NCBI GenBank assembly: GCA_043788645.1
Contig: JAYVTS010000358.1
Location: 1 to 17,302, forward strand
Reading direction: 5' to 3'
Source: CANIZL01 sp043788645
Lineage (GTDB): Bacteria > Verrucomicrobiota > Verrucomicrobiia > Limisphaerales > UBA9464
Length of the DNA: 17,302 bases
Of the stretch, positions 6,014 through 13,812 are shown in pieces. Below the pieces are notes generated by a model. That model had not been told where the DNA came from and did not search any database. It saw nothing but the letters and a program-made list of their open reading frames with translations. Position 1 is the first letter of the stretch. Each line of letters opens with the position of its first letter. The translations under genes and the position numbers were made by a program.

Positions 6014-9000
6014 TGAAGACGATTCCTCCTGTTTGTCCCGAGCCGGAAACGGGCTTGAAGTACTGGCGTTCACTCGATCAACTGGCCGAAAAGCCGGAGG
6101 TCAAACAATGGATTGAACGCGAATTTCCCGCGGGCGCGAGCATCGCTCCCGACGGGGAAACCCGCCGGGAATGGATGAAGCTGATGTCCGCCAGTTTCTT
6201 GCTGGCCGGGGTCGGTGGATTGGCCAGCGGTTGCCGTCGGCCCGAGGAGCATCTGACCCCCTTCGCTCGCCAGCCCGAGGGCTACATCCATGGCAAACCC
6301 CAATATTTTGCCACGGCGATGCCCATGCGCGGGTCGGCCATTCCCTTGGTGGCCAAGTCTACGGACGGGCGGCCGGTCAAACTCGAGGGCAATCCCTTGG
6401 TGCCCGACAGCAATGGAGGCACGGACATTTATGCTCAGGGCGCATTGCTCAACCTTTATGATCCCGACCGGGCCATCCGTAATACTCATAGCGGTAACGA
6501 TGTGAAGTTGGAAGCGGTCCGAGACGGACTTGCGGCGTTGGGTAAGGCGGCACAGGCAACGGGTGGGGCCGGGGTCGTGGTCCTGGCCGAGCGGAGTTCT
6601 TCGCCGAGCCGAGCAAGATTGCAGGCCGAGTTCGCGTCCAAATTACCTAAAGCAAAATGGTTCGTGTACGAGCCAATCGATTTTTCAACGCAGAACCAGG
6701 CCGTCAGCGTGGCCTATGGAGCGGACGTTGCGGTCCGGCCTCATTTGGAGCAGGCCAAACGAATCCTCTCGCTCGATTGCGACTTTGTAGGAGTGGAGGC
6801 CGAGGCTTATCGGCTCATACGCGGTTATGCCCGGGGACGTAAGCCCGGGGATGCGATGAACCGGTTGTACGTCGTCGAGTCTTTGATGTCGCTCACAGGC
6901 GGCCAGGCCGATCATCGATTGCGCGTCAAACCCAGCGATGTCGCCCGCTTAGCGGCACTCGTCGCCGGTAATGTCGGAGTGGGTGGTGAATTAGGGAGCC
7001 TTATTTCAGCTCTGAGCCAAGGGGCTGACCCGAAGCAAGTCGCGTGGGCTAAGGAAGTGGCGACTGACCTCCTGACGAGCAAAGGCGCGGCCGTGGTTTT
7101 AGTCGGCTACGCTCAGCCGTTGGGGGTACACTTAATCGCCACGGCCATCAATAATGCCCTCGGTGCGGTGGGCTCGACGCTGACCGTATCGAATGCCATC
7201 GAGCCCCGAAACGATGGTGGGATCGAGCCCGCGGTGGCCGCGCTCAAAGCCGGAGCAGAGACGCTCATTATTTTGGGAGGGAATCCTGCCTATAATGCTC
7301 CGGCCGACCTCGATTTTACCACCGCGGCGAAGAAAGCCAAGGCGGTGGTTCGTCTGGGCTACTATGAAGATGAGACGACTGCGCTCGCGACGTGGCAGGT
7401 GGCGGCGGCTCATTTCCTCGAAGCCTGGAACGATGCCCGGACCGCAGATGGAACTCTGGTTCCGGTCCAACCCTTGATCGAACCGTTGTTCGCCGGATGG
7501 ACAGATTTGGAACTACTGGCCCGATTTCTCGGGTCCGAAAAGACGGCGCCCTACGAAATTGTTCGCGCCACGTTCCTGGCGAACGGTGGCCATGAAGCAG
7601 CGTGGAAAAGGTTTCTGCACGATGGCTTTCATGCCGCCAGTGCGGCGGCGCCAGCGCCAGTCCGATTCGATGCGGGTGCGGTGGCTAAAGCGTTGACCGG
7701 TTTCAAACCGGCGGCGGGTGAAATGGAAGTGATCTTGCACCGCGCAGCAGGTTTGGATGACGGCCGTTTCAATAATAACGGGTGGCTCATGGAATGTCCG
7801 GACCCGGTGACTAAAATAACTTGGGACAATGTGTTCCAGATTTCTCCGGCGACGGCCCGCAAGCTAGGCGTCGAGGAATGCGCCCATGCGCATGATGGCC
7901 AATACGATCAAATCGTACTGCGAGTGACGGTGGCGGGCAAGAGTGTCGAAGCGCCCGTTTGGATTCAACCGGGGCTGGCCGACAATACGGTCGCGATTGC
8001 GTTGGGTTACGGACGAACGGTTACGGGTCGGGTTGGGACGAAGGTGGGTGCTAATGCCTATCCTCTTTTTAATAGCACCACCCGGCACTTAGCGGTGGGT
8101 AAACTCGAGAAAGTAACGCGGAAATTCCGGGTGGCAGTTACCCAAGAGCACGGGATGATGGAAGGTCGTCCGGTGATTCGGGAGGCTAATTTGGCGCAAT
8201 ATAAGGCAAAACCCGACTTTGCCGTGCATATGGATCTGGACGCCCATCTTCCGCATTATGTCCCGGCCAAGACCGTCCCAGACGGGCGGAATCCCGGGCG
8301 GCTCCAAAACATTTACGAGCATCCCTATGAGCAGAATCCCGGGACGATGTCGACGATTCATCAGTGGGGCATGACCATAGATCTCCAGTCGTGTGTGGGT
8401 TGCAATGCGTGCGTCGTGGCCTGCCAAAGCGAAAACAACATTCCGATTGTGGGTAAGGACCAGGTCGCTCGCGGCCGGGAAATGTTGTGGATGCGGATTG
8501 ATCGCTATTATAGCACCAATACCCAGGAAGACTTACGCGAGCGGATCGAAGCTGAAGATCCGCAAATGGTGCTTCAGCCGATGTTTTGCCAGCACTGCGA
8601 GGCCGCCCCGTGCGAAAGCGTTTGTCCAGTCAATGCGACCGTCCATGACGAAGAAGGGCTGAATGTCATGGCCTACAACCGGTGCATCGGCACGCGGTAT
8701 TGCGCGAACAATTGTCCGTTCAAAGTTCGCCGGTTTAATTGGTTTGATTTCAACAAGCGCGAAACCGATTACGGAGCGGCCCAAGACCAGTTGTTCTTCA
8801 ATACGGGGAACCTCTATAAAGGTCCGTTGGCTCAGGACCGAAATGAGGCGCCGGAATGGGAAATCATCAAATTGGTGAAGAACCCGGATGTTTCGGTCCG
8901 GATGCGGGGTGTCATGGAAAAATGTACCTTCTGTGTCCAACGGATTGAGCAGGCGAAGATTGCGCAAAAGGTGAAGGTAGGAAACAGTGGCGAAGTGGCC

Positions 9001-9351
9001 GTACCCGATGGGACGATTCGGACGGCCTGTCAGCAGGCGTGTCCCGCTGAGGCGATTGTGTTCGGCAATATTCTCGATTCCGAGAGCGCCGTTTCAAAGT
9101 TGAAGCTCGATCCGCGAAATTACTCTGTGCTCGGATTCTTGGATGTGCGTCCCCGGGTGACTTACTTGGCTCGGATCCGGAATCCAAATCCGGCGGTGGC
9201 TACTCTGGAAGGTCGAGGTACCGGTCCAGATTCACTGCGCGATTACGAATTTTTCCGCAAAGAGAATCCTTTCAATGAAGAAACGGGTCATGGTCAAGCC
9301 CACGAAGCGAACCACGACGCCTTGGGCAGTGGACAGAAAGGAGCGGCCTAA
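6013..9351 (+). CDS. actB: ACIII subunit ActB, Mo-oxidoreductase-like/Fe-S fusion protein
   Basis: An 1112-aa periplasmic subunit. I use ATG 6013 (overlapping the actA stop) rather than the TTG 12 bases upstream. A twin-arginine-type signal (RREWMKLMSASFLLAG, from Arg51) is followed by a lipobox ending LASGC, giving a likely lipidated Cys74. Residues about 80-730 resemble the molybdopterin oxidoreductase fold that binds no cofactor in known ACIII. The C-terminal ferredoxin-like part carries four Fe-S motifs: CVGCNACVVAC (794-804), CQHCEAAPCESVC (859-871), CIGTRYCANNC (891-901), and CTFC (971-974) with CQQAC (1006-1010). These form the Fe-S chain that takes electrons towards the hemes; in characterised ACIII one cluster is [3Fe-4S]. 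Its TAA overlaps the actC ATG. Confidence 0.96.
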   Translation: MKTIPPVCPEPETGLKYWRSLDQLAEKPEVKQWIEREFPAGASIAPDGETRREWMKLMSASFLLAGVGGLASGCRRPEEHLTPFARQPEGYIHGKPQYFATAMPMRGSAIPLVAKSTDGRPVKLEGNPLVPDSNGGTDIYAQGALLNLYDPDRAIRNTHSGNDVKLEAVRDGLAALGKAAQATGGAGVVVLAERSSSPSRARLQAEFASKLPKAKWFVYEPIDFSTQNQAVSVAYGADVAVRPHLEQAKRILSLDCDFVGVEAEAYRLIRGYARGRKPGDAMNRLYVVESLMSLTGGQADHRLRVKPSDVARLAALVAGNVGVGGELGSLISALSQGADPKQVAWAKEVATDLLTSKGAAVVLVGYAQPLGVHLIATAINNALGAVGSTLTVSNAIEPRNDGGIEPAVAALKAGAETLIILGGNPAYNAPADLDFTTAAKKAKAVVRLGYYEDETTALATWQVAAAHFLEAWNDARTADGTLVPVQPLIEPLFAGWTDLELLARFLGSEKTAPYEIVRATFLANGGHEAAWKRFLHDGFHAASAAAPAPVRFDAGAVAKALTGFKPAAGEMEVILHRAAGLDDGRFNNNGWLMECPDPVTKITWDNVFQISPATARKLGVEECAHAHDGQYDQIVLRVTVAGKSVEAPVWIQPGLADNTVAIALGYGRTVTGRVGTKVGANAYPLFNSTTRHLAVGKLEKVTRKFRVAVTQEHGMMEGRPVIREANLAQYKAKPDFAVHMDLDAHLPHYVPAKTVPDGRNPGRLQNIYEHPYEQNPGTMSTIHQWGMTIDLQSCVGCNACVVACQSENNIPIVGKDQVARGREMLWMRIDRYYSTNTQEDLRERIEAEDPQMVLQPMFCQHCEAAPCESVCPVNATVHDEEGLNVMAYNRCIGTRYCANNCPFKVRRFNWFDFNKRETDYGAAQDQLFFNTGNLYKGPLAQDRNEAPEWEIIKLVKNPDVSVRMRGVMEKCTFCVQRIEQAKIAQKVKVGNSGEVAVPDGTIRTACQQACPAEAIVFGNILDSESAVSKLKLDPRNYSVLGFLDVRPRVTYLARIRNPNPAVATLEGRGTGPDSLRDYEFFRKENPFNEETGHGQAHEANHDALGSGQKGAA

Positions 9352-10886
9352 TGGCTAAGCCAGCCCATACTCCGGCGGCCACTTTGAGCCACTCCGGTGC
9401 CGGTTCTAGCCACCACGGTGCTCCTTCCGCGCCTCCGGTGCTCAAGGTGTCTGAGGCTCCGAAGGAACTTGAGCGAGAGCCGCTCGTCCTGAACAACCGA
9501 TCCATCGGGTGGATCACGGAAACGGTGGCTGGGGTCTGCGAAAATCCCATGCCGAAATGGTGGTGGCCCGCCTTCATTCTATCGGCCGGCACGATGGGGA
9601 TGATGTTTACGCTCATCGCCTATCTCGTATCCACCGGTATCGGCGTCTGGGGTCTCAACCAGCCGGCGGATTGGGCGTGGGATATTACGAATTTCGTTTT
9701 CTGGATCGGTATCGGTCACGCCGGAACCTTAATCTCGGCGGTACTCTTTTTGTTCCGGCAAAAATGGCGGACGTCCATTAACCGCGCTGCCGAGGCGATG
9801 ACGATCTTTGCCGTCGCGTGCGCCGGGATCTTCCCCGTGTTTCATACCGGCCGTGTTTGGTTCGCACTCTATCCTGGCTATCTGATACCGATGCCCAATG
9901 CGAACTGGATCTGGCCCCAATTCCGTTCTCCCTTGCTCTGGGACGTCTTTGCGGTTTCGACCTATGGAACCGTTTCCGTATTGTTTTGGTACGTCGGATT
10001 GATTCCCGATTTGGCGACGCTACGAGATCGCTCCAAGACCGTTCTCCGGAAGCTGGGCTATGGTGCGTTTTCGTTAGGTTGGACGGGGGCAAATCGCCAT
10101 TGGTGCAACTATGAAAAGGCCTACCTCATCTTGGCCGGTCTTTCGACTCCGCTGGTGCTCTCCGTCCATTCCATTGTTTCCTTTGACTTCGCTGTGTCTC
10201 AAGTCCCGGGATGGCACGCTACCATCTTCCCGCCCTATTTCGTTGCGGGCGCTATTTTCTCCGGCTTCGGGATGGTGCTCACCTTGCTCATTCCGCTGCG
10301 GAGCCTGTTCCACTTAGAAGATTTAATCACCAAACGACACGTTGAATTGATGTGCAAGGTGCTGCTCGCGACCGGTTCGATTGTTGGTTACGCTTACGGC
10401 ATGGAATTTTTCATCGCTTGGTATGGCGGGAGTCCGTACGAGTTATGGGCGTTCCTGCGCAACCGCGTGGCCGATCCCTACGTCTTTGGCCCCTTATTTA
10501 AGGTTCCTCCCGCACCGTATTGGTGGGCCTATTGGACGATGATTTCTTGCAACGTCATATCGCCGCACCTTTTCTGGTTCAAAGTCCTGCGAAGAAATAT
10601 GGCGTTCGTTTGGGTGGTTTCCATCTTTGTAAATATCGGCATGTGGTTTGAACGTTTTGTGATCATTGTCACGTCGCTGCATCAGGACTATCTGCCCTCG
10701 AGTTGGGGCTACTTTACGCCGAGTTGGGTCGATGTCTTTACGTTCGTCGGTAGCTTCGGACTTTTCATGACCTTGTTCCTGCTCTTTATGCGATTCCTGC
10801 CGGTGATCGCCATTAGCGAGGTGAAGGGCGTCACGCCCCAGGCGGATCCGCATCACCCTTTGGGCGGTGCCAAGGAACACCATTAA
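9351..10886 (+). CDS. actC: ACIII subunit ActC, NrfD-like quinol-oxidising membrane subunit
   Basis: A 511-aa integral membrane protein with about ten helices, related to NrfD/PsrC, that carries the main quinol site of ACIII. The ATG overlaps the actB stop (TAATG) and is preceded by AAAGGAG at 9337-9343, a good ribosome binding site. An N-terminal tail of about 45 residues, rich in Ala, Ser and Pro, precedes the family core, which begins at VLNNRSIGWITETV. Diagnostic segments include CENPMPKWWWPAF, IGIGHAGTLIS (His123), LFRQKWRTSINRAAEAMTIF and GIFPVFHTGR (His165). It is followed by actD after 25 bases. Proton-translocation roles are known for the family but not demonstrable here. Confidence 0.96.
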   Translation: MAKPAHTPAATLSHSGAGSSHHGAPSAPPVLKVSEAPKELEREPLVLNNRSIGWITETVAGVCENPMPKWWWPAFILSAGTMGMMFTLIAYLVSTGIGVWGLNQPADWAWDITNFVFWIGIGHAGTLISAVLFLFRQKWRTSINRAAEAMTIFAVACAGIFPVFHTGRVWFALYPGYLIPMPNANWIWPQFRSPLLWDVFAVSTYGTVSVLFWYVGLIPDLATLRDRSKTVLRKLGYGAFSLGWTGANRHWCNYEKAYLILAGLSTPLVLSVHSIVSFDFAVSQVPGWHATIFPPYFVAGAIFSGFGMVLTLLIPLRSLFHLEDLITKRHVELMCKVLLATGSIVGYAYGMEFFIAWYGGSPYELWAFLRNRVADPYVFGPLFKVPPAPYWWAYWTMISCNVISPHLFWFKVLRRNMAFVWVVSIFVNIGMWFERFVIIVTSLHQDYLPSSWGYFTPSWVDVFTFVGSFGLFMTLFLLFMRFLPVIAISEVKGVTPQADPHHPLGGAKEHH

Positions 10887-10911
10887 ACGGAGCGTCCACC
10901 CATAAACTAGC

Positions 10912-11445
10912 ATGAGTGCTTCCTCTAAACCTCACGGATTGTTGGCCGAGTTTGATACTCCGGCGGACGTCATGTCGGCAGCCCTGTGCTGCCGTGACGC
11001 CGGTTTCTCCAAGTGGGACGTGTATTCGCCGTTCCCAGTTCACGGGATGGATCAGGCCATGGCGTTGAAAAAATCAAAAGTCGGGTGGTTCACCTTTACG
11101 GGCGGCTGTACGGGTTTTACCACCGGGATGACCATGATTTGGTTCATGAACAAGTTCGATTACCCGCTAGTCGTCGGTGGTAAACCGCTCTTCACTCCCC
11201 TGTACGCATTCCCGGTGAGTTACGAATTGACAATTCTCCTCAGCGCGTTCGGGACGCTTTTTGGGTTGGCCATGGTTTGCGGGTTGCCTAAATGGTATAA
11301 TCCGCTCTTAAGGAACCTCCGCTTCAAACGAGCGTCTAATGATAAGTTCTTTATCTGCATTGAGGCGACGGATCCAAAGTATGGTCAGGCTTTGGAGACG
11401 CTCCAAAAAGCCGGGGCCAAGGTGATCGAAACCGTGGAAGACTGA
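10912..11445 (+). CDS. actD: ACIII subunit ActD (DUF3341 family)
   Basis: A 177-aa subunit with a soluble N-terminal part (GLLAEFDTPADVMSAA, then DVYSPFPVHGMDQAM) and two membrane helices at about residues 58-79 (FTFTGGCTGFTTGMTMIWFM) and 103-124 (YELTILLSAFGTLFGLAMVC). This is the standard ActD layout; in the family the subunit packs beside ActC on the membrane, with its soluble part in the cytoplasm. The PFPVHGMDQAM motif is characteristic. The Shine-Dalgarno is weak (GGAG about 20 bases upstream), so translation may depend on coupling to actC. actE starts 5 bases after the stop. Confidence 0.94.
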   Translation: MSASSKPHGLLAEFDTPADVMSAALCCRDAGFSKWDVYSPFPVHGMDQAMALKKSKVGWFTFTGGCTGFTTGMTMIWFMNKFDYPLVVGGKPLFTPLYAFPVSYELTILLSAFGTLFGLAMVCGLPKWYNPLLRNLRFKRASNDKFFICIEATDPKYGQALETLQKAGAKVIETVED

Positions 11446-11449
11446 TCCA

Positions 11450-12079
11450 ATGCGCAAGTTCTTGCTTTATTTCTTTAGTCTCTGGGCCGTGACGGTCTTG
11501 ACCGTTCTGGCGGTGGCGGGCTTTCGTGGCACTAAAACCACGCGCACGCCGATTGAGATCTTTGACGACATGGATCGGATGCCCAAATTGCGGCCTCAAA
11601 CGGTGACGAAATTCCCCGCGTTTGCCGATGGCCTGAGTTCACGGTTGCTGGTGGCGGGTACGGTCGCCCGCGGTTCGGCGTTTGAAGATTCTCCGTTGAA
11701 CACCGGGAAAAAGGCGGATGGAATTGCCTTTGTAGAAGCGAATCCGGCTAAAATTACGGCTGAGCTCGTTCAACGAGGTCAGGATCGTTATACGATCTAC
11801 TGTCTGCCCTGCCACAGTGCGGTCGGGGACGGAAAGGGAATCACGACTAAGTTCGGAATGGCCAATGTCGCTAATCTTCATGACGAGCGGATCATTAAGC
11901 TGCCCGACGGAGAGATTTTTAACACGATCACCTACGGCAAGAATTTAATGGGATCTTACGCCGACAAGTTGGACGTAACGGATCGCTGGGCGGTCATCAG
12001 CTACGTTCGCAGTCTTCAGCTCAGCCGCTTGGGCAAGAAGGAAGAGATTCCCGACGCCATTCGCAGCACTCTTAAGTAA
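11450..12079 (+). CDS. actE: ACIII subunit ActE, monoheme cytochrome c
   Basis: A 209-aa monoheme cytochrome c of ACIII, facing the periplasm. An N-terminal hydrophobic helix (residues about 3-24) is followed by IEIFDDMDRMPKLRPQ and VAGTVARG, both characteristic of ActE. The heme site is CLPCH (118-122) in YCLPCHSAVGDGKG, with Met167 in NLMGSYA as the probable sixth ligand. Many ActE proteins are lipoproteins with a Cys just after the helix; here that region reads LAVAGFRGTK, with no Cys, so the protein is presumably held by an uncleaved helix. It sits 4 bases after actD and 7 before actF. Confidence 0.94.
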   Translation: MRKFLLYFFSLWAVTVLTVLAVAGFRGTKTTRTPIEIFDDMDRMPKLRPQTVTKFPAFADGLSSRLLVAGTVARGSAFEDSPLNTGKKADGIAFVEANPAKITAELVQRGQDRYTIYCLPCHSAVGDGKGITTKFGMANVANLHDERIIKLPDGEIFNTITYGKNLMGSYADKLDVTDRWAVISYVRSLQLSRLGKKEEIPDAIRSTLK

Positions 12080-12086
12080 GCACGCC

Positions 12087-13415
12087 ATGCAAACTACTTT
12101 CCGTTTATTGAAACGTCTCGGAGCGTGGATCGCTGGAGTTGGCGTGATTCTCGCGCTCACCTTTGCGTTGGCCCCCATCCGCCTCGCGGCCGCGGAAGAG
12201 AACGCACACGGTGTGACGGCTAGTCCCGCTGCCGGCGTTGCCCTCCCCGGCCCTGCGGAAGCGGGAGCGGTGACCCATGGCCATCGAGTACCGGATCAGA
12301 ACGATCTCCTGACTCAGTTCGCTTATAGTTATCTCACGGCCTACATGTTTTGTCTGAGTCTTTGTGCGGCTTCGCTTTATCTGATTTTTATCCATTACCT
12401 CTTCGATTCGGCGTGGTTTGTGCCCGTTCGACGCCTGGCGGAACATCTCTCCTCATTGATGTTCCCGTGGATGTTGATTCTGGTGATTCCTATCCTGCTC
12501 TTGGCGAAGCGCATTTATCCCTGGATGACGATTGATCCAGCGACGGATCATGCGTTGCTGGTGAAGAAAGGGCTTTTCAATCCGACGATGTTTTATGTGA
12601 TGGTACCGTTATTGATCACCAGTTGGGGTTTGATCGCGCGAGCATTGCGCCAGAACTCCTTGGCCCAGGACCTGGACGGGGCGGCAAAATGGACTCAGAA
12701 AAACCGGGTGATCTCGGCGGTGGGGATCTTCTATTTTTCGTTGTCCCTGACCTTGGGGGTTTTTTACCTCATGAAGTCCATTCAACACCAGTTTTTCAGC
12801 ACGATGTACGGGGTGTACTACTTTGCGGGGAGCATGTGGTTGGCGTATATCACTCTTTATATCCTCGCTCAATATTTTAGGCGGAAAGGCCAAGTATTGG
12901 AAGCCGTGGTGGCGAAGCGGCATATCCATGATCTGGGCGTCATGTTTTTGGGCTTTACGGTCTTTTATGCGTACATTCATTTTTCCCAGTATTTTCTGAT
13001 TTGGAATGCCGCCATGCCCGAGGAGACTTTTTGGTATGTCCTGCGAGAAGTCGGGACGTGGAAGTGGGTGGGTTTCTTAATCCTATTTGGCCATTTTTTC
13101 CTACCTTTCCTTGCCCTGTTGAATCAGGATATTAAGCACAATTTGGTGGTGATGATCCCGCTGGCGATTTGGGCGTGGCTCATGCACTACGTCGATATGA
13201 CCTACAATATTATGCCGGTGCTTTATCCGGCGGGGTTGCATCTGAGCTTGTGGGACGTGATTTGCTGGCCTGGCCTCGTTCTGTTGCTGGGGGCGATCTT
13301 CCTCAAGGAATTTCGCACCCACCCAGCCTATCCCCTCAAGGACCCGCGTTTGAAGGAAGCCCTCACCTACCACGAGATTCCGGCGCCAGGTGAAGCGGCG
13401 GTAGCTCATCATTAA
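12087..13415 (+). CDS. actF: ACIII subunit ActF, second NrfD-like membrane subunit
   Basis: A 442-aa polytopic membrane protein, the ActC-like partner thought to take part in proton movement in ACIII. Family segments are FAYSYLTAYMFCLSLCAASL, SSLMFPWMLILVIPILLL, TQKNRVISAVGIFYFSLSL and WKWVGFLILFGHFFLPF. Unusually, the family core starts only at about residue 70. Before it come a hydrophobic segment (residues 12-36) ending in ALAPIRLAAAEE, which looks like a cleavable signal peptide, and a Gly/Ala/Pro-rich linker with several His. Choosing a later start would remove it, but the frame has no better ATG with a ribosome binding site, and ATG 12087 sits 7 bases after actE. The next gene follows after 12 bases, so the operon continues. 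Confidence 0.93.
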   Translation: MQTTFRLLKRLGAWIAGVGVILALTFALAPIRLAAAEENAHGVTASPAAGVALPGPAEAGAVTHGHRVPDQNDLLTQFAYSYLTAYMFCLSLCAASLYLIFIHYLFDSAWFVPVRRLAEHLSSLMFPWMLILVIPILLLAKRIYPWMTIDPATDHALLVKKGLFNPTMFYVMVPLLITSWGLIARALRQNSLAQDLDGAAKWTQKNRVISAVGIFYFSLSLTLGVFYLMKSIQHQFFSTMYGVYYFAGSMWLAYITLYILAQYFRRKGQVLEAVVAKRHIHDLGVMFLGFTVFYAYIHFSQYFLIWNAAMPEETFWYVLREVGTWKWVGFLILFGHFFLPFLALLNQDIKHNLVVMIPLAIWAWLMHYVDMTYNIMPVLYPAGLHLSLWDVICWPGLVLLLGAIFLKEFRTHPAYPLKDPRLKEALTYHEIPAPGEAAVAHH

Positions 13416-13427
13416 AGGATCTTGGCT

Positions 13428-13802
13428 ATGAACGAAGCTTGTTTGACAAAAAAATCCTGTTGGGGTGAACTCACGACCGCCGTAGCCTGGGTCGGGGGAG
13501 TTTTAGGTTCCTTCGCGATTATTGGCGCCTTGGCGTATCATTCCGTTCGTCACGACTCCACCGTGGCCGTCGATGCCCAACGAGGTGCTGTTCGCTTGCA
13601 ACTGCGGAAGGAATTGGATGCTTCGGTGAGCACGGAATTGGCGAAGTTTGCGATTGATGGGGCGAAAGAGAACAAAGCCCAGTTGAGCATTGCTCGCGGC
13701 ATGGAATTATTCCTTTCCGAATGGAAGGATGATGCGGCAGCGGGGCGGGCCAAACTATTGGAGCGTCTCGAAGCCTCCAAGAAAGCGGCGAGTTTCGAGT
13801 GA
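13428..13802 (+). CDS. Small single-helix membrane protein between actF and the CcoN-like gene, function unknown
   Basis: A 124-aa protein. I prefer ATG 13428 (AAAGG at 13414-13418 lies 9 bases upstream) over TTG 13422. The N-terminus is positively charged and Cys-containing (MNEACLTKKSCWG), followed by one membrane helix at about residues 19-41. The C-terminal 80 residues are highly charged and probably alpha-helical (LQLRKELDASVSTELAKF, AKLLERLEASKKAAS). By charge, the C-terminal part should face the periplasm. I recognise no family. It occupies the place where small oxidase accessory subunits such as CcoQ often sit, but the resemblance is positional only. It lies in the same transcript direction, 12 bases after actF and 10 before the next gene, so it may join the ACIII-associated complex. 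Confidence 0.8.
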   Translation: MNEACLTKKSCWGELTTAVAWVGGVLGSFAIIGALAYHSVRHDSTVAVDAQRGAVRLQLRKELDASVSTELAKFAIDGAKENKAQLSIARGMELFLSEWKDDAAAGRAKLLERLEASKKAASFE

Positions 13803-13812
13803 GCCTCCGCCG

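Noticed and set aside
5342..6073. Minus-strand open frame (243 codons) opposite actA
   Set aside because: It is wholly antisense to a pentaheme cytochrome with five CxxCH motifs; no independent evidence for coding.
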